Assembly: GCA_038230275.1 (NCBI GenBank)
Contig: JBBRNO010000176.1
Coordinates: forward strand, 1 to 12,234
DNA from: JANXXV01 sp038230275
GTDB lineage: Bacteria; Acidobacteriota; Terriglobia; Bryobacterales; Bryobacteraceae
Length of the DNA: 12,234 bases
Reading direction: 5' to 3'
How positions within the stretch are numbered: the first letter of the stretch is position 1; every line of letters begins with the position of its first letter. The notes under the pieces were generated by a model that worked only from the letters and a program-made list of their open reading frames with translations, made no database searches and was not told the DNA's origin. Positions 7,057 to 12,234 of the stretch are shown here, one piece after another. The position numbers and the translations under genes are program-made.

Positions 7057-7989
7057 TCAGCGAAGAATGGCGGTTAGAGCTTCGCGCAAATCTGAATGCA
7101 AAAACGCATAGCCGTGCTGCTGCAAAGCTTGCGGCTCGACGCGCTGGCTGGACAGCAAGGCTCCGTCGGCCATCTCGCCTAACGCCAGCCGCAATACAAA
7201 TGCAGGGGCTGCAAATATAGCCGACCGGTGCATCACTTCGGCCAACACGCGCGTGAATTCAGCGTTGGTTGTCGGCGCCGGTGAGACCACGTTGACGGGG
7301 CCGGTCAAGCTGGCGTCAGTAAGCGCGCTGCGAATGATCCCAACTACGTCCTCCAGACTTACCCAGGACGTCCACTGACGTCCGGTGCCCAGTTTGCCGC
7401 CCACACCAAATTTAAATGGCGCCATCATTTGCGGCAGCGCGCCGCCTTGCTTTGCCAGGATAATTCCGAAGCGGGTCAGCACCACGCGGACGCCGAGCGC
7501 CTCGGCTTTCAAAGCTTCCGCTTCCCATTCTTGCGCGAGTTCGGCCAAAAATCCCTGGCCTGCCGGGCTGCTTTCTGTGAGCAATTCGTCGCCCCGGTCC
7601 CCGTAGAAACCGATCGCCGAAGCGGATATCAGCACCCGGGGAGGCTTGTTCATTTTGGCGATGGCGTTAACGAGGCCGCGAGTGGTGTCAACGCGGCTGG
7701 AGCGCAGCAACATTTTTCTTTTGTCGGTCCACCGGCCGCTCGCCACCGGGGCTCCAGCCAGATTGATAACGGCGTCCACGCCATGGCTAGTGGAGTTCCC
7801 TGGCAGCGCACCCATCTCCGGATGTTCCGGCGTCCAGGGAATATCGAATACCTGCTTCGATGGTGAGTCGCGCTTTACATTTTCGTTTCCGGGGCGCAAC
7901 AAGCGGTAAATAGTGTGGCCCTCTCGCGAAAGAGTCTGCGTCAGAGCGGTCCCTACGAGTCCCGTGGCGCCAGTCATCAAAATATTCAT
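7057..7989 (-). CDS. TIGR01777-family epimerase-like NAD(P)-binding protein (YfcH/SulA type)
   Basis: A 310-residue extended short-chain dehydrogenase-like protein of the TIGR01777 family. The N-terminus carries the Rossmann dinucleotide motif GATGLVG (7-13). Family blocks follow: NLAGAPV (76-82), the R..S.V.TT stretch (96-103), SASAIGFYGD (122-131), LTRFGIILAK (171-180) and WTSWVSLEDV (206-215). The C-terminal segment, with SSQRVEPQALQQHGYAF at about 280-296, is the DUF1731-type cap typical of this family. In place of the classical Y-x-x-x-K catalytic pair the family has the GFYG context, and its reaction is not established; members range from bacterial YfcH to plastid and cyanobacterial homologues. 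The gene starts 19 nt from moaD in divergent orientation and precedes suhB. The Shine-Dalgarno is weak (GAGAA about 7 nt upstream). Confidence 0.92.
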   Translation of the reverse strand: MNILMTGATGLVGTALTQTLSREGHTIYRLLRPGNENVKRDSPSKQVFDIPWTPEHPEMGALPGNSTSHGVDAVINLAGAPVASGRWTDKRKMLLRSSRVDTTRGLVNAIAKMNKPPRVLISASAIGFYGDRGDELLTESSPAGQGFLAELAQEWEAEALKAEALGVRVVLTRFGIILAKQGGALPQMMAPFKFGVGGKLGTGRQWTSWVSLEDVVGIIRSALTDASLTGPVNVVSPAPTTNAEFTRVLAEVMHRSAIFAAPAFVLRLALGEMADGALLSSQRVEPQALQQHGYAFLHSDLREALTAILR

Positions 7990-8008
7990 GGTTTTCTCAA
8001 CGAGCCGG

Positions 8009-8296
8009 ATGGCGGGTTACAATCGTAACGTGCCGCAGACTTCCCAAACGATTCGCGTCCAGGTGCTTTTCTTCGGCCGGCTGAAGGAAATCGCCGGCTT
8101 GTCGGAAGAATCCGCGGAGCTGCATGGTGACGCGAGCATTGCATCGCTCTTCGCGCAGTACGCCACGCGCTATCCGCAGTTACTAGAGTATCGCTCTTCG
8201 GTGGTGGCTTCGCGCAATCGGGAGTTTGCCGCATGGGCCACGCCTCTCCACACCGGAGATGAAGTAGCGTTTCTTCCACCAGTGAGCGGCGGCTGA
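8009..8296 (+). CDS. moaD: Molybdopterin synthase small subunit MoaD
   Basis: Ubiquitin-like sulfur carrier of molybdenum cofactor synthesis. Its C-terminal Gly-Gly (…PPVSGG) is adenylated and converted to a thiocarboxylate that supplies sulfur to cyclic pyranopterin monophosphate in the complex with MoaE. The core starts at IRVQVLFFGRLKEIAG and ends in the typical GDEVAFLPPVSGG. From the ATG at 8009 the protein has 95 residues, about 14 more than the usual length of about 81. The GTG at 8030 would give 88 and is an equally acceptable start; neither has a clear Shine-Dalgarno. moaE follows after 7 nt, so the two subunits are translated from one message. The promoter must overlap the 5' end of the divergent TIGR01777 gene. 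Confidence 0.9.
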   Translation: MAGYNRNVPQTSQTIRVQVLFFGRLKEIAGLSEESAELHGDASIASLFAQYATRYPQLLEYRSSVVASRNREFAAWATPLHTGDEVAFLPPVSGG

Positions 8297-8303
8297 TTTA
8301 TTC

Positions 8304-8777
8304 ATGCCTGCAACTTCCAGCGACATCGTCAGGCTGGCGCGCGAGCCCATAGACGCGCAGGCCCTGGTCGCGCATGTGCGCGGCGCGGGCGATGGCGCCA
8401 TCGTAGTGTTCGATGGATTCGTCCGCGACCATTCCAAAAATCGCCGGACGCTCTATCTCGAATACGAAGCCTACGAAGTGATGGCCCTCGCGAAAATGCG
8501 GGAAATTGCCACGCACCTGCATGACAATTTCGCCATTGATGGCGTCGCCATGGCGCACCGGTTGGGCCGCCTCGAAATTGGCGAGACCAGCATATTGATC
8601 GTGGTGAGCGGCGCTCATCGCGCAGCCACCTTCGACGCCTGCCGTTACGCGATTGACACTTTGAAACGCACCGTCCCGATCTGGAAGAAAGAATATTTCG
8701 AAGACGGTTCCGTGTGGGCCGATGGGGAGTTGCCGCCCGTGCCCGCGGCGACACCTCCGGCGGAAACTGCATCTTAG
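8304..8777 (+). CDS. moaE: Molybdopterin synthase large subunit MoaE
   Basis: Catalytic subunit of molybdopterin synthase, 157 residues, close to the family's usual length. It inserts two sulfurs, delivered by MoaD thiocarboxylate, into precursor Z to form the molybdopterin dithiolene in the cytoplasm. Diagnostic blocks are present in order: FDGFVRDHS (36-44), LEYEAY (52-57), HRLGRLEIGE (85-94), SGAHRAATFDAC (102-113) and IDTLKRTVPIWKKE (117-130), with the conserved active-site lysines at 121 and 128 or 129. The C-terminal tail PPVPAATPPAETAS is low in complexity and probably disordered. The gene lies between moaD and the VWA gene with 7-nt gaps on both sides. Other cofactor genes (moaA, moaC, moeA) are not in the window. 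Confidence 0.95.
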   Translation: MPATSSDIVRLAREPIDAQALVAHVRGAGDGAIVVFDGFVRDHSKNRRTLYLEYEAYEVMALAKMREIATHLHDNFAIDGVAMAHRLGRLEIGETSILIVVSGAHRAATFDACRYAIDTLKRTVPIWKKEYFEDGSVWADGELPPVPAATPPAETAS

Positions 8778-8784
8778 TCAGCTG

Positions 8785-9897
8785 ATGCGACGCTGCAAAT
8801 CACGCGCTGCCGAATTCTTGCCTCTCACGGTACGCATCGTGACCGGCGTATTCGCCTTGTTGATCGCGACGGGACTGCTCGGAACCGCAGTTTCAATCGC
8901 GCAGAGCGATTCCGATCGTCCACCATGGGCCAGAAAAACCAGGCCAAAAAAAAAGACCACCGCGGCACCCGCATCCACCACTGCGCCGGATAAATCTCCA
9001 CCCGAGCCGGTCAATTTAAATAATCGCGATTCGGATTCGAATGCCAAGGCCCCCGAGGGGCAGCAGGGCGGGCGCATTCGCGTCAGCGTTAACCTTGTGA
9101 ACGTGCTGGTCAGCGTGCTGGATGACAACAACCGTCCGGCTCCCGACCTTCCGGTGGAAGCTTTCCAGATTTTTGAAGAGGGCGTGAAGCAGAAGATCGA
9201 AGTGTTCGAATCGGAAACCAAGCAACCAGTGGAAATCGTGCTGATGATTGACGCCAGTCTCAGCGCGCACAAGGAAATTACCTTTGAGCAGCAGGCCGCG
9301 GCCCGCTTCATTGGGCAGGTGCTGCGTCCCGGCGATCACCTGGCGATTTATTCTTTCGATGAAACGGTCAGCCAGATTGCGGGATTTTCCGACAACGTCG
9401 GCGCGCTGCAAAGCGCGGTGCACAAAATTCCCGGCGGCGCGGGAACTTCCATCTATGACGCGCTCGTATTAGGGTCGCGGGCGCTCGAACGCCGCGGCGA
9501 CGATCGCCGCAGGGTAATCATCCTGGTGACCGACGGCGGCGAAACCACCAGCCGCGCCGACTTTGACGCCGCGCGCAAGGCGGCGGTGCGCGCCAACACC
9601 CTGCTCTACAGCATCATCGTGCGGCCGGTAAAAAGTGAAAGCGGCCGCAACACTGCCGGCGAGCACGCCATTGAAACCATCACGGATACCACTGGCGGCG
9701 CGATTTTTTTCCCGGACAGTCCCCAGGATCTGGACATCATCTTCGATCGCATTGACCGCGAGCTGCGCACCCAATACCGGCTGGGCTACTATCCGACTCC
9801 GCGCGGCCCGGTGAATTCGTATCGCAGCATTGAAGTGAAAGTACTCGATAACTATAAAGCGCGACACCGCAAGACGTATCTGACCGGGCCGCAGTAG
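8785..9897 (+). CDS. Exported von Willebrand factor A domain protein, acidobacterial VWFA-related type
   Basis: A 370-residue secreted or periplasmic protein. The N-terminus has a basic region and a hydrophobic segment (about 13-36) ending in SIA-Q, a plausible signal peptidase I site after residue 39. A Lys- and Pro-rich low-complexity linker follows (about 44-92). The strand-rich entry VNLVNVLVSVLDDNNRPAPD (103-122) and FQIFEEGVKQKIEVF (127-141) are characteristic of acidobacterial VWFA-related proteins. The VWA domain keeps a complete metal-ion-dependent adhesion site: D156-x-S158-x-S160, Thr221 in GAGTS and Asp250 in VTDGGE, so divalent metal binding is likely. The C-terminal part ends in a YRLGYYP block (about 335-341), also typical. 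The ATG at 8785 lies 7 nt after moaE; an upstream in-frame ATG at 8722 would overlap moaE and spoil the signal peptide. Ligand and role are unknown, and co-transcription with moaDE does not itself prove a molybdenum link. Confidence 0.88.
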   Translation: MRRCKSRAAEFLPLTVRIVTGVFALLIATGLLGTAVSIAQSDSDRPPWARKTRPKKKTTAAPASTTAPDKSPPEPVNLNNRDSDSNAKAPEGQQGGRIRVSVNLVNVLVSVLDDNNRPAPDLPVEAFQIFEEGVKQKIEVFESETKQPVEIVLMIDASLSAHKEITFEQQAAARFIGQVLRPGDHLAIYSFDETVSQIAGFSDNVGALQSAVHKIPGGAGTSIYDALVLGSRALERRGDDRRRVIILVTDGGETTSRADFDAARKAAVRANTLLYSIIVRPVKSESGRNTAGEHAIETITDTTGGAIFFPDSPQDLDIIFDRIDRELRTQYRLGYYPTPRGPVNSYRSIEVKVLDNYKARHRKTYLTGPQ

Positions 9898-10167
9898 CTG
9901 AGTTTCGATGAGCGCAGATCCATCTAGGGTGTCGTGGAATAAGTTTCAGTTTGGAACTGCGTGGTGTCGGGCGGTGCCAAATCGGGACTGGTGGAACGCA
10001 GATTTTCGAAAACCGATTCGCGATGCTGGACTGCGCGAATATCACGTTGTCCGCTAAAGCCATCATTGCAAAACCTTAATACCTTGCCTCGCACGACCTA
10101 GCCCTCCACTAAGGAGTAATCCAACGGAATATCCTTCGCTGGCCATTCGCCTGCATTACCTGTGCGC
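9898..10167. other. 270-nt intergenic region with an orphan Shine-Dalgarno
   Basis: No convincing gene, tRNA or T-tailed terminator was found here. Notable items are the self-complementary TTTTCGAAAA (10003-10012), a 6-bp inverted repeat AATCGG (9980-9985) / CCGATT (10013-10018) around it, and a perfect AAGGAG at 10111-10116. The AAGGAG is followed at once by TAA and has no ATG, GTG or TTG within about 20 nt. It stands 51 nt before the ATG of the next gene, too far to serve it directly. No clear -35/-10 pair was identified. Confidence 0.5.
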
Positions 10168-12234
10168 ATGCGGCCCCTTCCGCAGAACGGATTTCAACAA
10201 ATTCTGGTGAACGCGCTGGTGTTGTGCGTCGTCGCCACGGCAGCAGCGGGCGTAAGCGGATGCGCGAATATCGCGCCCGCGCCGTCGCCTGCACCGCCGC
10301 CGGGAAGCCAGGACATCAGCGTGACGGTGACGCCCCCCAGTGCCACGGTGCTGCTCGGCAACCAGGTCACGTTTGCGGCGTCAGTGAAAAATAATTCGGA
10401 CACTTCGGTGCTGTGGAGCGTGAATGGCGCGCCGGGAGGCACAGCGAGCGCTGGCACGATTAGCGCTGCGGGCGTGTACACCGCGCCGCTGGATTTTCCG
10501 GTGCCTGCCAAACTGGTTATCACCGCCACCAGCCATGCGAACAGCAAAAAATCTGGCTCGGCCTCAATAGTTATTCAGAGCGACGTTGTGGTTTCGCTGC
10601 CGTCAATTCCACCAGCTGGAGTAAGCGTGGAGCTGGGCGCGCTCCGAGCATTCGTCGCGGTGGTGAACAGTGCCGGGCATGCGGACCAGGGCATTGCGTG
10701 GAGTTTGTCGGGAAGTTCCTGTCCGCTGGCATGCGGTTCCGTGGATCCCAACGGCAATTACACTGCACCGCGAATTGTGCCATCGCCGGCAACGGTAACG
10801 CTGACGGCGCGCAGTGCGGCGGATCCGGCGAAGCAGGCTTCGACACCGATTGTCATCACCAGTAATTTTGCGTTGCAACTTTCCGTGCCGGCAACTGTGG
10901 CGCCCAGCGCCACTGCCACTTTTCTGGCGACGCTGACGCCCGTGCCTGGATCGAATCCCGAGACCGCGCTGGTGTGGACTCTGTCTGGCGCAGGATGCAG
11001 CAGCACTTCCTGCGGGACGCTTGCGGTGGTCAGCATTCAGTCCGCGGGCGGAAACGTTACCGCGACAACGGCGAGCTACGCCGCGCCGGCCGCGGTACCC
11101 ACTCCGAATTCCATCACATTAACGGTTACGCCCGTCGCCGATCCGTCGAAAGCTGTACAGCGGCGATTCGTCGTGCAGGGTGGCACAGGCGGGGGCGGCA
11201 TCAGCGTGACAGTTTCACCGGCAGTCGCCACGCGGGCAATTAATCATCGCGTCACGCTTACGGCGCAAATCACCGGAACAAACAACACACTCGTCAATTG
11301 GAATGTGAATGGCAGCGGCGGCGGCAGCAGTGCAACCGGGCAGATTTGTGTGCCGGGTTCGAGCCCGTGCCAGGTAGTGACTCAGGAAGTTGCGGGCCCC
11401 GTGGAATTTCTCGCGCCCGCCGGCATACCTGCGCCGAATCCCGTCACCGTGCTGGCAGTGAGCGCGGCGGATGTAACGAAGAGCGGCTCCGCACAAATCA
11501 CCATCATCAATCACGTGTTGGTTTCCGTCTTGCCGGGGAGTGTTTCGATCCCTCCATTGGGAGTGCAAGTTTTCGCCGCTAGCGTACTGGGCGCCGATAA
11601 CCAAAATGTTATCTGGCAAGTGCAAGGCGCGGCATGTGCCACGCCTGGGATTTGTGGCGCTGTTACTCCCGCCGGTGTTTATACCGCACCAGGCGCTGCG
11701 CCTTCACCCAATGCGCTGCAAGTCGTGGCCATCAGCGCCGATGATCCCTCGCAATCGGGCGCGGCGAACGTCTCGATGGTCACCGGAGCGAACATTTTGA
11801 CGCTGCATCCCGCGAGCGTGTATGCGGGTGCGGCCAACGGCTTCACCGTAAAGGTGATCGGAAGCGGATTTGTCCCCTCCGCGCCTGGACCGGGCTCCAC
11901 GTTGCTGATCGGCGGCGCGGCGCGGACTACCACGTGCTCGACTGTCGGCGAATGCATCGCTCCCGTTTCAGCAACGGATGTGGGGCTGCCGGCAAACGTC
12001 AGCATTCAAGTGCAAAACCCGGATGGCACGCGGTCCAACGCCGTAGCGCTGGTTGTGGCATTGCCCAATTTATCCGATGAAGTCATTTCTTTGACCGCCG
12101 GTTTTCCAGACGCGGTTGGAAAAGACATTGTGGTTGTTGAACCCACGACCGCGGGCGTATCAGTCCCTGGAAACAATGTGGATCTGGACGTCGCCGCGCT
12201 GGGAACATTTTCCGTCGCAAACAATTCCTGTACC
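10168..12234 (+). CDS. Large multidomain Ig-like repeat lipoprotein, 3'-truncated
   Basis: The frame is open from the ATG at 10168 to the window edge (689 codons, no stop), so the C-terminus is missing. The N-terminus is a lipoprotein signal: a hydrophobic segment at about 12-28 and the lipobox VSGC, with Cys32 as the lipidated residue, then a Pro/Ala linker. Five Ig-like repeats follow (about 50-138, 139-233, 234-337, 344-448, 449-540). Each holds a W-x-[LV]-x-G core (Trp83, 178, 270, 378, 483); repeats 1, 2 and 5 end in a clear G-x-YTAP motif, and repeats 3 and 4 in degenerate forms (SYAAP, FLAP). A glycine-rich linker (about 338-344) separates repeats 3 and 4. Residues 541-631 look like an IPT/TIG domain ending in VQNPDGTRSNAVALVV, and a further domain starts after 632. 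Repeats 2-5 and the IPT-like domain have close cysteine pairs. A GTG at 10162 is an alternative start; no Shine-Dalgarno fits either. Probably an anchored surface scaffold or adhesin; the function is inferred only. Confidence 0.85.
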   Translation, partial: MRPLPQNGFQQILVNALVLCVVATAAAGVSGCANIAPAPSPAPPPGSQDISVTVTPPSATVLLGNQVTFAASVKNNSDTSVLWSVNGAPGGTASAGTISAAGVYTAPLDFPVPAKLVITATSHANSKKSGSASIVIQSDVVVSLPSIPPAGVSVELGALRAFVAVVNSAGHADQGIAWSLSGSSCPLACGSVDPNGNYTAPRIVPSPATVTLTARSAADPAKQASTPIVITSNFALQLSVPATVAPSATATFLATLTPVPGSNPETALVWTLSGAGCSSTSCGTLAVVSIQSAGGNVTATTASYAAPAAVPTPNSITLTVTPVADPSKAVQRRFVVQGGTGGGGISVTVSPAVATRAINHRVTLTAQITGTNNTLVNWNVNGSGGGSSATGQICVPGSSPCQVVTQEVAGPVEFLAPAGIPAPNPVTVLAVSAADVTKSGSAQITIINHVLVSVLPGSVSIPPLGVQVFAASVLGADNQNVIWQVQGAACATPGICGAVTPAGVYTAPGAAPSPNALQVVAISADDPSQSGAANVSMVTGANILTLHPASVYAGAANGFTVKVIGSGFVPSAPGPGSTLLIGGAARTTTCSTVGECIAPVSATDVGLPANVSIQVQNPDGTRSNAVALVVALPNLSDEVISLTAGFPDAVGKDIVVVEPTTAGVSVPGNNVDLDVAALGTFSVANNSCT
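10315..11787 (+). repeat. Five divergent Ig-like protein repeats
   Basis: This is the segment of the lipoprotein gene coding for the repeats. Repeat spacing measured between the conserved Trp residues is 95, 92, 108 and 105 residues; the 108-residue step includes the Gly linker. Similarity is at protein level only: the DNA is not obviously repeated, so the duplications are old or the sequence has diverged under selection against recombination. Confidence 0.75.

Noticed and set aside
9908..10057. 49-codon ORF on the + strand (ATG to TAA) after the VWA gene
   Set aside because: It has no proper ribosome binding site, an odd composition with four Trp, and no recognisable family. Its length is within chance for this composition.
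11215..11625. - strand ORFs opposite the lipoprotein gene (also at 10194-10547, 10758-11036, 11679-12005 and 12006-12224)
   Set aside because: The + strand frame is open for 689 codons with repeated Ig motifs and a lipobox. The opposite ORFs are fragmentary shadows in different frames.
1..12234. CRISPR arrays, tRNA or rRNA genes, insertion sequences, phage or defence genes
   Set aside because: No regular direct repeats with spacers, tRNA-like cloverleaf, transposase motif or terminal inverted repeats were seen on reading both strands.

Overview
The window looks like chromosomal DNA of an acidobacterium (Acidobacteriota, probably class Terriglobia). The reasons are a secreted von Willebrand A protein of the kind described as the acidobacterial VWFA-related family, a lipoprotein built of 'GT-x-S-x-x-G-x-YTAP' Ig-like repeats, GC-rich coding sequence, and a FimT/PilV/PilW/PilX-type minor pilin cluster ending in an unusually large PilX-like protein. 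The taxon is inferred from family flavour; no rRNA or other marker gene is present.

Layout. (1) 1-666, + strand: the 3' two thirds of a ketoacyl-ACP synthase III-like gene; its start and catalytic Cys lie outside the window. (2) 793-6093, + strand: a compact four-gene operon for type IV pilus or pseudopilus minor subunits (FimT/GspH, PilV, PilW, PilX-like). Genes 2 to 4 each have a good Shine-Dalgarno and spacings of 10 to 30 nt, and the operon ends in a strong intrinsic terminator at 6126-6158. (3) 6184-7989, - strand: a TIGR01777-family NAD(P)-binding epimerase-like gene followed by an inositol monophosphatase (suhB), convergent with the pilin operon. (4) 8009-9897, + strand: moaD, moaE and a secreted VWA protein, with 7-nt gaps, divergent from the TIGR01777 gene with only 19 nt between the start codons. 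(5) 10168 to the window end, + strand: a lipoprotein open over 689 codons and running off the edge, with five Ig-like repeats, an IPT/TIG-like domain and the start of another domain.

How the genes work together. The four pilins form one functional unit: FimT, PilV and PilW carry classical prepilin peptidase sites, and the PilX-like protein has a PilX-type N-terminal helix and a roughly 900-residue exported region with 12 cysteines and a calcium-loop-like motif. No major pilin, assembly ATPase or PilY1 gene is in the window. MoaD and MoaE together form molybdopterin synthase; the other molybdenum cofactor genes are not here. The VWA protein and the Ig-like lipoprotein are predicted exported proteins of unknown function.

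I did not find a defence system, mobile element, CRISPR array, tRNA or rRNA. The most unusual content is the oversized PilX-like subunit, the cysteine-paired Ig repeats of the lipoprotein, and a hairpin that may cover the ribosome binding site of the first pilin gene.
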